Part shown: one piece after another, positions 52,841-64,000 of the stretch
Layout of the letters: each line of letters opens with the position of its first letter
Position numbering within the stretch: the stretch's first letter is position 1
Origin: Tubulanus polymorphus
Lineage: Eukaryota > Nemertea > Palaeonemertea > Tubulaniformes > Tubulanidae
Direction of reading: 5' to 3'
NCBI RefSeq assembly: GCF_964204645.1
Contig: NC_134026.1
Location: forward strand, 15,768,650-15,832,649
DNA length: 64,000 nt
Notes under the pieces: model-generated
What the model was told of the DNA's origin: nothing
Database searches by the model: none
Seen by the model: only the letters and a program-made list of their open reading frames with translations
Program-made: the position numbers and the translations under genes

Positions 52841-55027
52841 TAAGCCTTTTTACAGTTTCCAGGCGCCATTTTTTTGGGTACCCGCCGGGTCCGCATTGTT
52901 GAATTTTTTGTCCCTATTTTTCTCCGGTTTAGTTTTTTTATTTCGTTCATATCTCTGGATTTGATTAAGATAGAAACAAAGTAAAAATATTGATGAACTC
53001 GGCTGATAATAAACTTTTTTATGATATCACTCATTTATAAAGTTAATGCAACAATGTGCGCTGGTGAAGTTATAAACATTGATATCGTCTTCCCGATAAT
53101 TCAACTTGAATTAATGCTCATCTCATTCAAAAGTTCGTAATTCTTACAAATATTAATCTACATTTTTGAAATTTTCAGGACCAATAGCCATCTATATTTG
53201 GTCTTATATACCTTTTACCGTTTTCAATTATCCTTATTAGTTTTTAAGTAATTGCGAGTCAAACTTCCAAAACACGTTTTCTAGAGTATCATGTGTGCAT
53301 ATTTATATCAAGAAATTTGCCAATTTAACCGGTCCTACATTGTTAAAATCAAAATTTTCAGTAACTATGGAAACAAGGGCACCTAGTTATTTGAAAAAAA
53401 TGGTAAATAGAGATATATTTCTAGTAACACAGGGACAGACTACGGGTTTGGAGGGTCGGTAGTCCGGACCCCTGCAACTTCCCATTAAGATTACCATCTT
53501 TGTCAAGACAGTGATCGCATAAAACTTACAAATCTATCACTCATCCTCTTGCAAATTAAATTGTTTTGGATGTATTTGTTTCAACACCGAGGGGCACCCT
53601 ACTCACAGCCTTAAACCACGGAAAATGTCCATATTTTTGGACCCCTCTCCCAATCATCTAAGATAGTCAAAAAAGTCGAAATAAGTCTTAGCGTCAGGCA
53701 TTTAAGTTTCATTGATCTCCCGTCTATATTATATCGTTTCACAGTATATTGCATCAATGAAATATGGCCGTTGGCAGGTGATTCTGGAGCCAGTTGCTCA
53801 AAAGTTAACCATCAGAAATACCATGGTGTAATGGCGAGCACTCGGTCTTCAGTTAAATACCGGTACCCGATTTACATTTTTGAATTTTCAGCAGCAGCTC
53901 CACACAAATGGAGGCAGCCACGGCTGTGTCAAACTTGACGCTTGCAAACCGTTGGATCGGCTTTGCTTTTTTGAGAATGTTCGATGTTCGATCTTTATTA
54001 CTGATCGTGACAAGAGCTGGAAGGTGTTTCAAATTGAATTTGAATATATTTGGCTTAGTCGATTGTGTTGAAAAGATTGGAACTTTGGAATATATTAGTA
54101 AGGAACATAACTTTCGTTTACTTTCTGTCAAAATTGATCTCGTGTGTTTGATAGTTGTTTTGAGATTTGGCACGAATTCTAAGTTAGTTTTGATCACACA
54201 AGGTCTGTATTAGCCCACTTCACGTAAGTAGCCATGCAAATTTGCGACGGCAATGCGACGCAGCATTGAGACTTTGGTCCTCATACATGTGCCACATAAT
54301 GTCTGACTTTCACATTTGCAATCGTATACCCCGTACGTGCAGTTTTGGAATCGAATGAAACACGTTGGACAAAATGATCTGTTGTGAACCTAGGTAGCTG
54401 GTTAAAGCAACACCTGGTTTATTTTGTTTATTTTGACAAATCCTAGAGAATATATATCTTTAATAACCACTTTTCAAAAACCTAGGTGCCCTTATTTCCA
54501 TGGTTACTTAATAAATTGATTTTCAACAAAGTAGGGACCGGTGAAATTGTGAAATTTCCTGATATAAAGATGCACCCAGGGGACCCGGGAAAACGAGTTT
54601 TGGAAGTTTGACTCGCAATTACTTAAAAACTAATAAGGATAATTGAAAACAGTAAAAGGTATATAAGACCACATATAGATGGCTATTGATCCTGAAAACT
54701 TCAAAAATGTAGATTAAAATTTGTAAGAATTACGAACTTTTGAATGAGATGAACAATAATTCAAGTTGAATTATCGGGAAGACGATATCAATGTTTATAA
54801 CTTCACCAGCGCACATTGTTGCATTAACTTTATAAATGAGTGATATCATAAAAAAGTTTATTATCAGCCGAGTTCATCGATATTTTTACTTTGTTTCTAT
54901 CTTAATCAAATCCAGAGATATGAACGAAATAAAAAAATTAAACCGGAGAAAAATAAGGACAAAAAATTCAACAATGTGGACCCGGCGGGTACCCAAAAAA
55001 ATGGCGCCTGGAAACTGTAAAAAGGCT
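52841..55027. mobile_element. Long-TIR element inserted in BEL pol
   Basis: Arms 52841-53420 and about 54420-55027 are inverted copies, over 500 bp each and ~93-95% alike by eye: AATAAGCCTTTTTACAGTTT, GGCGCCATTTTTTTGGGTAC, TTGATTAAGATAGAAACAAA, GTAATTGCGAGTCAAACTTC. Removing it with a 2 bp TT duplication brings pol back into frame (ACT..TGT GAT ACA). The centre (53420-54410) is unique with no transposase. ORFs of ~65 codons in the arms mirror each other and are not taken as genes. Confidence 0.8.
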
Positions 55028-55552
55028 TATTGTGATACAACGCCGATTGTTCAGCACTCTGTGTTAGGATGCATTATCTCAGGACCTCTCGAACCGAAGG
55101 TCTGGAACGTTCTCAACTCAGTAACAGTAGAGTCGGATCTTATCGAGTCATATAATACGCGTGAAACGGAGAGTATTCAACAGGAATACACAGAGTTTGT
55201 CAGGAAAAATGTCTTTACTATACCGTGCGGAAACGATCAAGGGGAACGTGAGTACAATGAAATTTTTCTCAAAGATTATGCAGATAAAATCGAATTCAAA
55301 GATGGCCGGCACGCCGTTCCATTGCCATGGAAACCGGACCACCCGGTCTTAAGAAATAATATCGAATTATGTCAGTCTCGTATGAAACAAGTGGTCAACC
55401 GATTGCATCGATTGAATCTCGCTCACGCATATTGTGCGGTAATGGACGAAAGCATTCGGAAAGGTTACGTTTCAGAAACTGGAAAATCAATCAATGAATC
55501 GAAACATGATAGTTATTTCATGATAGCGAAACAACCCCAGTCAGAATCGTGA
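55027..55552 (+). pseudogene. BEL/Pao pol, linker before the reverse transcriptase
   Basis: Reads TTPIVQHSVLGCIISGPLE (the conserved 'T-LG-..SG' segment after protease), then IQQEYTEFVRKNVFTIPCG, DGRHAVPLPWKPDH and LCQSRMKQVVNRL, collinear with other BEL pol proteins. The frame 54836-55552 starts in the TIR arm; only the part from about 55027 is BEL. Stop TGA at 55550-55552 overlaps the next frame. Confidence 0.75.
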
Positions 55553-56455
55553 TGGATGCGAGTTCAGGGGAACCGTCGCTAAATTCTTGTCTCTTTGAGG
55601 GTCTGAACCTCATTTCGGACTTGTGTGAATTGTTGCTACTGTTCAGATCGCGGAAGATTGAACTAGTCGCAGATATCGCTCGAGCATTCCTGTCCATTTC
55701 GCTGTTAGAGGAGGACAGAAAATTCGTTCAGTTCCTGTGGTACGAAAATAACGATATAACGAAACGAATCGTACCATACCGTTGCAATACGGTGATATTC
55801 GGCAATGTTGCAGTCCCTTTGCACTCGGAATTACATTGAAGAAACACTTGGATCCGTACGGCGATTGTGCAGTAGCGAGAGATTTGGCGGGAAAATTGTA
55901 CGTTGACAATCTGATAACGGCGATAACAGCGAACACGCCATTAACTACTACCAAAAAACGCTGGAGATAATGCATAACGGTGCATTTCTAATGCGACAAT
56001 TGGCCTCAAACGAACCCGAGATAAATCAACGTTTTCAGGATGAGAACAATGGTACCAAGTCGGAGATCGTGTCACTCTTGGGGCTCAAATGGAACTCCAC
56101 GACTAACATTATATCATTGGCGAACAAGAATGTTCAGACCGGAGACTACTCAATAACCAAAAGATCAGTTTTATCGAAATCATCGGCGATTTATGACCCA
56201 CTCGGTCTGGTGGGTCCTCTAGGATCGAAATCGAAAGCCTTCTTACAGAAATTATGGATACTAAACAAAGATTGGGATGAAGAGCTAACATCGGATGAAC
56301 AATTGGAATGGGCGGAGATAAGCAGAAATCTCTCACAGTCCCATGGATTCGGGGTACCGCGCTGGTTAGGGTTTGACGAAATGTACCCATCACTATCGTC
56401 GGGTTCGCGAGGCGTGGCAAAAATTCAAGAAACAATCGGATCCACCCGCTCGTAA
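55549..56455 (+). pseudogene. BEL/Pao reverse transcriptase, broken
   Basis: RNA-dependent DNA polymerase palm. RIVMDASSG, then VADIARAFLSISLLEEDRKF with the first catalytic Asp (motif A), a frame change near 55810, SPFALGITLKKHL, and motif C as YVDNL at 55899-55913, where the second Asp of YVDD is replaced by Asn. Next come LLGLKWN, SITKRSVLSKSSAIYDPLGL and LQKLWILNKDWDEEL, then QSHGFGVPRWLGF. The RNase H, integrase and LTR are lost after about 56450. Frameshifts near 55545, 55810 and 55970. Confidence 0.85.
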
Positions 56456-57019
56456 TGAATGATTTGGCTTCCGTATATAATTCTTAATCTTCTACGTCAT
56501 ATGAACTTCTTCTTTTCCCGGCCAGTAATACAGAGAGACGATTTGTTTGCGGGCCGCGTCATCGTCCATCGTGCCACCTTTGAAATCTTCAATTTATAAT
56601 AGTTTGAATACGAGGTGATTGCCACTTGGGTTGTGACAGCCACAGCAGATTTCTTCTGCGCATCATTATGAGAATGCCGGTTTGCTAGCGTATCTATTTA
56701 ACACCCGTATTGCTCGGGTGACTTTTACTACCAACGGGTGGCGCTGTGTGTAAATTTCACATAAATCAACGACTTTCGGCTATTAGCGGTACATAAGACC
56801 ACTTGAAAACATCATAGTCAATTACGGTAGTAGTGAAAATAAAAAGTTACAGTTCGGTGTACAGCACCATAGCACCCATATAATACCACATACATTTCAT
56901 TCAGACTAAGGACTTAGTTAACACTGATCTTCATTTCCATTAATTAATGATCTGTTGAATTAATTAGTAATTCAGTCTTTCGGTGGTTCGAGATAAAATG
57001 CCTGCAAAATAAGAACTAA
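56456..57019. other. Unassigned interval
   Basis: No ORF or named repeat. Confidence 0.4.
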
Positions 57020-57660
57020 CGAACCAGGGCTGACCACAAATTGCCCAACAGATAAATTTTCCGAAACGACACAATAATGTTTAGTATCAAATAACTCGTG
57101 GCGTGGACCTTGGTCTATCAACTGACCAATGCATGACCAGTACTGGCTATATAGTAAATTATCTGTTTTGCAAACAATTAAGTTATTTGGTGTCAAATAA
57201 CTAGATATAATGTGGACATTAAACTAAAAATTGTTTAACTGACCAATGCTTGACCAGTACTGACCAGTTACCACTAACTAGAACCCACCATATGTAATAT
57301 ATATGTTTAGTAAAGCAATAAAATCGCGTTTGGGCGTCGAGCTACTAGATACGGTGCGGGCTATGATCTAACAACTATTTAACTGACCAATATTTTACCA
57401 ATACTGACCTTAAAGTAATTTGTTTATTCTAGAAGCAACACAGTCGTGTTTGGTGTCTAATAATTAGAAATGGTGTGGGCTTTCATCTTACAACTATTCA
57501 AGTGACCAAATATTGACCAATACTGACCACATAGCTATATTTATCTGTTTCGGACACAACTTAGTCGTGTCTCGTATCAAATAATTTCATTCGGTCTGAA
57601 CGTAAATATAACAACTCTTTTACCTGTACAAGCTACACCAGTACTGTCTAATTACCGGTT
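57020..57660 (+). repeat. Tandem array of ~120 bp units, left
   Basis: About five diverged units, landmark ACTGACCAAT..TGACCAGTACTGACC at 57121, 57238, 57382, 57502 and 57622, alternating with GTGTTTGGTGTCAAATAA-like words. Inverted relative to the array at 62067-62625, which has the same word types (TGGTCAGTGATGGTCA; TTTGACACCA). Confidence 0.75.
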
Positions 57661-59896
57661 AAATGTTTTTAGAAATAACACGGGGTATTGCCTGAATCCT
57701 TCGTCAGTACTACTCTTATTAAATGTGTCGTTTTAAAAGTCTTGTCCAATTTTTATTGTAGGAAGCGAGCTAACTTTGAAATTTCCCACTAAATGCAAAA
57801 GATTTTCACATCGGGTTTTGAACGAACAACGTTTCGATTTGTAATTGTAACGTGCGCATTTTTGCCTGTAACGTGCACATTTCACTAGTGTAAACGTGCG
57901 TATCGGTACCATTATGCGAAACTTGTCAAACTTTTGCGTTCAAGACGTTTAAACTGAACACTAAAGGAGATATTATATCATATCATATCATATCATATAT
58001 ATGAATAATGAATAGATGGAAGATAATGTAGTAGTTTTGAATGTTTCGTAACTGCTGTCCACTGACCGCAGATCATCAAAGTTAATCGCCTCATATGAAA
58101 TATATATTCGTTATAAGGGATGTAGTAGTTCAGTGAGAATTCAAACTTATGGGTAATTTTAAGTGATCACAACGCTGACCAATAGAGAAAGCTGTATCAC
58201 AACAAAAGTGCGACTTACGTATCTTATTGAAACATTGTAAAATACCGGAGAGTAAATGGGAGAACCCTGAATTCGAAACAATTCCACACTCGGATCGTTT
58301 ACTTCGAAAACACAATTTGCAATTTGTGGACATCCATTATTTCTGCACCAAAAGCATGAAGTATATTATCTTTGCTCGTAAAAATTTGAAATTTTGAGGA
58401 AGATTTTTGGCCTCGTTAACCTGTGAACACGTCCTTCATATATTTTCTAAGACCGATCTTGATATAATGCTGAGAGTTTAGAGAAAATTATGGTAGGATG
58501 TAAACTTAGGCTGCTTCGTATCCGTGGAGGGTTGCTAATTATTGATCTTATACACAATAATCATAAGTACGTAACACGAGACTCCATAGAATATCGTTTT
58601 TCAATCATACGTACACAAATTATTGCGATATAAAGATAAATAGTACTTTAATATACTTTTTACTTCTTATACTGAATATTTCTTTAGTAGTATTAATAAA
58701 GAGTGGATCAGCAGGCTACCTGAGCCCATTCCACGATTTGAGGTCAGTTGCCAAAAGTTAGTAAGTTTACATACCAGTGGATAGTTAACATTTAAAATGA
58801 CAATTAAAACTTCATTGCTAAAAATAACTTTGTATTCGTAGAATAGTCACACTCAAATGCGGAGAATTGATAATACCATAATACGATACGAAAATTCACT
58901 GTGTACAAATTCAAAAAGATGATCTCTAGTGAACGATCGAACGTTGTGTCGTTATTTTCTAATGATAAAACTTGGCTTGTGATTTGAAATGTGTACATAT
59001 TGGATCTTTTTCATATTAACAGTGTATTTGGTCATGTATCATATTGTATAATGGTTAATTTAAACTAACTGGTTTCAGAGTTGTATCCTTAAATCCTGTA
59101 ATAGAGGATGCAATCTTTTTGCGGCAAACAGTACAAATAGCTAGAAAAAGCAACGATAGTGCATTGGTAAACTTAAAGCAAGCGTACATTGGTTGTTTAG
59201 GTTTTTCGTTGGGAAAATTAATGTTTAATCATTATTGAAATATCCGAGGCGAGCTTTTCCAGGAATTTACAAAGTTGAGCTTTACACAAGGAATTTTTTT
59301 GTAGTCCGATATCAGTGATTACCTCTGGCTTGGAGAGATACAATCTAAAACCAACCGTCGAGTCAAATATTTTTCCACAATTTTCTATGATTAGTAAAAA
59401 GATTAAGTAATAGACATAGGCATGCAAACAGTAATATCTGAAGTCCACTCCATTTCAAACTCATTCATCTTTACACAAACTCCAACTTGTTGAACAGTTC
59501 AAAATCGCGTGGCTTGAATTATTACGATAGCTAAAATCAGGGACCACGATACTTGCTCATCTACACTGGCTTCCAATTTAACAAAGGATTGAATTTGAGT
59601 GTTTGATGTTGTAACAATAGGCCTACCATACTGAATTATGGATTCGGTTTCTACTTTTTGATTGAACATTTATATCACATATTGGGTCATTTCATTTTTA
59701 CCAGTATAGGCCAAATTGGAAGAACCTATCCGTATATCATGTTTAATTTTATATAATCTGACTTTTGAGATGTCATTCAATCAATGCATTCATATGCGGT
59801 CGTCGCTTTCAATAGCCACCACGGACTGACTCCTTAGCGATACCTTGGCGGACGATCCCACACGTTTCTTGCTCCAGCCCTAGAATGCTCAATTAT
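57661..59896. other. Interior of the inverted-array element, part 1
   Basis: AT-rich, with a short (ATATC)n run at 57975-58000. The largest frames (58130-58333, 59218-59448 minus) have no recognisable domain. Confidence 0.4.
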
Positions 59897-60304
59897 AAGG
59901 CGCTTTTACGAAATTGAATCTGATTCGGTTTAGCTAAATCCGATTCGATGTTGGAAAACGTAAGGATTAGTAAATCGAATCGTTTTTCGTAAATGAGTCG
60001 AATCAATTTATCAATCTAAAGGTCGCGATTCGAAAGAAAATGGGCGTCAATGGTGACCGAATTATTGATAGATGATGGTCTGCAATAGATGTCTTTAGCC
60101 CGCGGTCGAAGAGGACGCCATGTTGGATTTCACTGACTAAATCGCCACTAACTTGTTCGCCGAGCAAGTTAGTCGATTTAATAAATCAATTTACTTAACC
60201 GCGTCCATAAACGAGTTGATTTACCAAATCGGATTCACTAAACCGCGTGCCGTAAACGTGAAACTTAAATCGATTTACAAAGATTCAGTTTCGTAAAAGC
60301 TCCT
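59897..60304. mobile_element. 408 bp MITE with GGCGCTTTTACGAAA ends
   Basis: Left GGCGCTTTTACGAAATTGAA, right complement GGAGCTTTTACGAAACTGAA. Subterminal AAATC(C/G)GATT and CGATTTA words on both sides. Flanks TATA/TATA are possible target copies. No ORF. Confidence 0.65.
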
Positions 60305-62066
60305 ATAGTCGTCATGAACACCCGATTTGAATTCAAATTCAAAAGACTCCTAAAAACGCACCTGTTTACTCGATTACTGTAAAGCGCCTTTGAGCATTTA
60401 TATGCAAGAATCAGTGAAATTGGCGCTTTATCAGTTGTATTCATCATTCAAACCATTATTCTCCTTATCCTATGAATTTGGAGACCCATCCTCGCATGAG
60501 AATGAATATAATGTGATTTCAATTAAAGATGACACATGGCCTCACATCATTACGTTATGTTTTTTAACGGGTGGGCGAGATTATATTCTTATGTTTTTGT
60601 TTCTCTGAATGTCGCTATTTTAGAGTTCAATAATAATTTCAGTCAACCAAACAAAGGATTTTTCTGTATGTTTCGTGTCCTGTTTTTCCATAACCCTAGG
60701 ACTGCATTTTAGGTATTTTTCGTGGATGACCGAACGCTGCTGTCCCTTTCTAGTAATTTGATGATATCTGTCGAAATCTAAATTTTAAAAAGGAATCAGG
60801 CATATCTCCTTGTTTGACTAAGTAAGAACTCAACTTTAAGGGACACTCCCTTAAAGGCGCCGAAGTAAAATCATGTGTCGAGTGGAGATGATATTGTGTC
60901 AGAATTTCTTCAAAAGCGGAGAAAATTGAATATTTTGAAAATAATGATTTCACATGTATGTTTGAATCCGTTATAACTGGAGCAATTTTCATAAAAACAT
61001 ATCTATGGAATCAACGAAATGTAATTAAGAAGAATACTATGTTTAAGATGTTATCAAAGGCATTTGAAAAAAGTTTTCTGATTTCGTCAACTGTGAAACT
61101 CGTGTCAACCAGATGTGTTCCCATTAAACGAACCGACTGCGAGCCGAGTCGATGTGAGATGTGACCTACACTGAAAATCTCAAGCGCTACCACTGGTTTT
61201 TAGGTGCTTCTGAATGTCGGCCGTTAAAAAACTAAACAATTGCCATTTGGAAAGGGCCTAGTTAGAGAAAATGCTAGATGTGTATATTGTGTGATATTTC
61301 ATGTGCGTTTGGAATTTAACCTTGTTTATAACGAAACACACATGTTCTTTTCTATTTTAGAAGAGCGCATGATAGTGCAATAAAGAACTGACAATGAAAA
61401 AGGGGTAACAGGTGACTGATATCACACCGAATTTCAATTCCTATGAACACTTTTCAAATAGTGAATTCTGTACAAGAGTAAAAAAAACTTGAAATATTAA
61501 CGAAACAGTTTTTTGACGGACAAATCGTTACCATCGAATTTTCAAAACTTTTTTAATGCCTTGGTGACCACTGGTCTAGTACGCGGTTTTCTGAAACAAA
61601 AGTGGCCAAGTTTAAAGAACGACAAATGATCACAAATATTAGGAGCCTAATGCGTTTAATGATTTAATTAATTGGCATCGCGCTGATTGGTTGAAAGACG
61701 GTTGTTAGTCATATTGCCTGTGATTTAATTGTTTTTTTAAGCATCGATTAACCATAGATTTAATCTTATCATAACTTATTTGCAGGTGCTTCTCGCAAAC
61801 ATTTTCTATTCGTTTTCAAACGCAGTACTGTTCAGATGATTCGCGTCAAGCTTTGAGTCAAGTAGTAAAAAAGTTTATGTATTAGCATTACTATGCAGTG
61901 AAAATAACGCACTGCGGCAAGTGAGGTGCTGCGATCCAGATGTGTAACCTATTTAGGAGTAATATATTTCCATAATGTCAACGCCATTCAGAAACAGTAG
62001 CAAAACATACTGCTGGTCTCTAGAAATAACAATACGACGACAACCACTTTCGAATTCGACGATATT
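60305..62066. other. Interior of the inverted-array element, part 2
   Basis: AT-rich, no supported gene. Frames at 60390-60608 and 60958-61164 lack motifs and splice context. Confidence 0.4.
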
Positions 62067-62625
62067 CGAGAAGTTTCACTTGGGCAGTGGTGGTCAGTGA
62101 TGGTCAATTTATGAATTCTAATGGGGAATGCTTTCTAGTTTCACACCAAATGCGGTACCGGTATATCTTTCTTACATTCGAGAAGTTTCAATTGGTCAGT
62201 GGTGGTCAGTGATGGTCAATTCATGAATTTTCAATGGCGAATCCTTTCTAGTTTGACACCATAACGCGGTATATCGTTCTCATATTCGAGAAGTTTGAAT
62301 TGGTCAGTGGTGGTCAGTGATGGTCAATTTATGAATTATCAATATTTATGGCGAATCCTTTCTAGTTTGACACCATAACGCGGTATATCGTTCTCATATT
62401 CGAGAAGTTTGAATTGGTCAGTGGTGGTCAGTGATGGTCAATTTATGAATTCTCAATATCTATGGCGAATCCTTTCTAGTTTGACACCATAACGCGGTAT
62501 ATCGAACTCATATTCGAGAAGTTTGAATTGGTCAGTGGTGGTCAGTGATGGTCAATTTATGAATTTGCAATGATGATACCTGGGTAGTTTGAAAACAAAC
62601 ATGACTTGATAAATTTCCGAAATTC
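62067..62625 (-). repeat. Tandem array of ~112 bp units, right
   Basis: Units at 62067, 62179, 62287, 62401 and 62515 (spacing 108-114 bp), each with CGAGAAGTTT(G/C)AATTGG, TCAGTGGTGGTCAGTGATGG and GACACCATAACGCGGTATAT. Units 3 to 5 are nearly identical, hence recently homogenised. Inverted partner of 57020-57660. Confidence 0.85.
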
Positions 62626-63690
62626 GCAGTCAGGTGTTCAGACTCGGGAATATCTCAATTGGTCAGTTTCTGACCATCATGGTGTCACCATGTGGTCTAT
62701 AGCTCAAATGAAACACGTGGGACCGACGAAAGGGCCCAAAAGCGTAAGTCATTTCCTGAGTGATGTGATCCAAAAATGCCCTAACTGGAAAAGGCAGTCT
62801 TTCAATTGGACGAAACCAAATCGGACAGAACAATTAAAATTTGGGAAGGCCACAGGCAGTGGTCTTTCTACGAAGCCCACGCGGTAGGCCTATACTTTGA
62901 GCGTATCATTATGAAATCTTTTTTAAACCACCATGTAGGCCTACCACATTAAGTAATAAGCATCGTTGTAAGCACTTGAAACACCCATTAACCACTTGAA
63001 ACTGTCAGATCAAACATCATACCGCATCCCCGCAAAGAGGGGTAGTTCAGCAAACCGGAGCTTTCATTTGCCTATCTAGACTACCCCGCCAGTACGGGTA
63101 GCCGAGCAAACCGGAAAACTCATAATGTTCAAAAAGGGCGTCCCGTATTGAAAACGTATTTGAAGTCAAATTTTTTTTAACAAAATATCCGGAAAAATAT
63201 GTAAAATATGACTCTCGAAGGTATTCATTACTGATATAACATGATTTCAAGTGTAAAAATCGATAAGGAATAAATAAATATGTTATATTTCATGTCATCT
63301 CGGTTGATCTCGGTAAATTTCGTCCTCGGTAATAAGGAGGACCCTACTATGGAGCCCTCCGTAATGAGACACACAAACATTATATATCGTCAATCGACAC
63401 ATAGAGCATATACGCCTCTTGAACACCTCGTTATTTTCTAAATATTTTCTGTTCACTGGACGATCGATGGCTTCAAATTTAGCACCGAAAGCGGTTTCAC
63501 CTTTTTTAAGGGTAAGTTTACTCATGAACTGAGTATAGTGCAGATTCGCACCTTTTGTAGAATTATAATCTTTTGAATTTCAAATAACTCTGTTTGTAGC
63601 CGCGTAGGTGTAATTAGTAGGTAGGGTTTTCAAGTGAAAATTTTCCAAACACTTACACAAACAATTTAAAAAGGCCTAGATGAAAGAAGG
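62626..63690. other. Gene-less interval
   Basis: The frame 62606-62887 continues out of the array. 'GGGTAG(TT/CC)(C/G)AGCAAACCGGA' occurs twice (63041, 63097). Nothing else is supported. Confidence 0.4.
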
Positions 63691-63699
63691 GTTTAAGGT

Positions 63700-63811
63700 A
63701 TGACTGCAGTTTAGGTGTCCCTAATGGTTATGTACCTAACCTTACCATAACACTATTCTTTAATAATACTAGCGCCACCCAGTGGATAGGTGACCCAAAC
63801 TGCAGTTAGAC
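63700..63811. mobile_element. Short hairpin MITE
   Basis: ACTGCAGTTTAGGTGTCC at 63702 is inverted against GGTGACCCAAACTGCAGTTA at 63789-63808. About 110 bp, no ORF. The interior holds 'GCGCCACCCAGTGGATAG'. Confidence 0.55.
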
Positions 63812-64000
63812 CGGGTTTAATATAAGGTCATAGCAATTTACAGAACTAAGTCGGTCAAGCCGTTCAAAAGTTATGAAGGAATTTGTCGGCTGAAAATCAC
63901 ACTTCTCGGCCATAGAGAGAGTCTTCATTAGGAAATGAACTAAAGGTCACAAGGTCAAATGGTGACCAAATGATCAATTTCTTAGTTTTTAAGTAATAAT
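63812..64000. other. Window end, no feature
   Basis: Nothing supported before the sequence ends. Confidence 0.4.

Larger units (their letters stand above)
42298..56455 (+). mobile_element. BEL/Pao LTR retrotransposon, 3'-truncated, split by three insertions
   Basis: Collinear pieces: gag 42383-43391 and 44837 onward, protease 45096-45257 and 52566-52838, pol 55029-56455. They are interrupted by 43396-44832 (TTAA element), 45258-52565 (LINE block) and 52841-55027 (long-TIR element). RNase H, integrase and the 3' LTR are absent. Stops, frameshifts and altered catalytic residues (DRG for D-S/T-G in protease; YVDN for YVDD in RT) show it is an inactive fossil. The three insertions give relative dates: all are younger than the BEL copy. 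Confidence 0.85.

Noticed and set aside
52837-53034. 65-codon minus ORF similar to the start of the 54836 plus ORF
   Set aside because: It is the inverted arm of the 52841-55027 element, and the similarity is due to the palindrome.
53853-54213. Overlapping 114- and 101-codon ORFs in the centre of the long-TIR element
   Set aside because: They are on opposite strands of the same DNA, show no transposase motif, and have unremarkable composition.

Overview
This window looks like nuclear DNA of a bilaterian invertebrate, probably marine. The signs are AT-rich intergenic DNA, frequent 'taggcctac' words, GT-AG introns in the one recognisable host gene, and a dense mix of DNA transposons, non-LTR elements and a BEL/Pao retrotransposon. 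The commonest repeat has the architecture of the bivalve 'pearl'/HINE elements (tandem core repeats, an ACGG microsatellite, a 3' terminal hairpin). That hints at a lophotrochozoan, but I cannot fix the phylum. I see nothing prokaryotic, no CRISPR array and no convincing functional RNA gene.

Layout. 1-3.9 kb: no gene; two direct copies of a 0.5 kb repeat, a cruciform-forming motif and a fold-back element. 3.9-9.9 kb: a very large inverted repeat (about 2 kb arms) capped by the same cruciform motif, with several insertions. 9.9-15.7 kb: pearl/HINE-type repeats and a fragment of a hAT-like transposase gene. One HINE copy is split by a 2 kb insert that contains a small transposon and an exon-like ORF. 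16.2-23.3 kb, minus strand: the only clear host gene, a flavin polyamine oxidase, with three exons in consistent phase and the C-terminal exon(s) not found. 23.3-25.7 kb: a full HINE copy plus a hAT-type MITE in or upstream of the first intron. 26-35.4 kb: palindromic elements, a decayed Merlin (ISXO2-type) transposon interrupted by a deleted hAT, tRNA-like SINE palindromes, and a 1.24 kb TIR element with clean 5 bp duplications. 37.6-39.4 kb: a short MITE, a 186 bp near-perfect palindrome, then an AT-rich island with an intact 213-codon ORF that resembles no host protein I know. 39.5-40.6 kb: the 3' end of a jockey-superfamily LINE.

42-56.5 kb: one BEL/Pao retrotransposon (PBS, gag, protease, RT) split by three insertions: a TTAA-type DNA element in gag, a 7.3 kb block carrying a Tx1/L1-like LINE with a 15 bp target duplication in protease, and a 2.2 kb long-TIR element in pol. 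The LINE block is itself full of younger repeats. 57-62.7 kb: two inverted arrays of ~110-120 bp tandem repeats around 4.4 kb of gene-less DNA. 62.7-64 kb: nothing coding.

The most interesting signal is that each 153-154 bp core monomer of the HINE-type repeat carries a near-consensus CTCF-binding motif. Fifteen such sites lie in this window, in arrays of up to four. The second is the AT-rich orphan ORF next to the palindrome.
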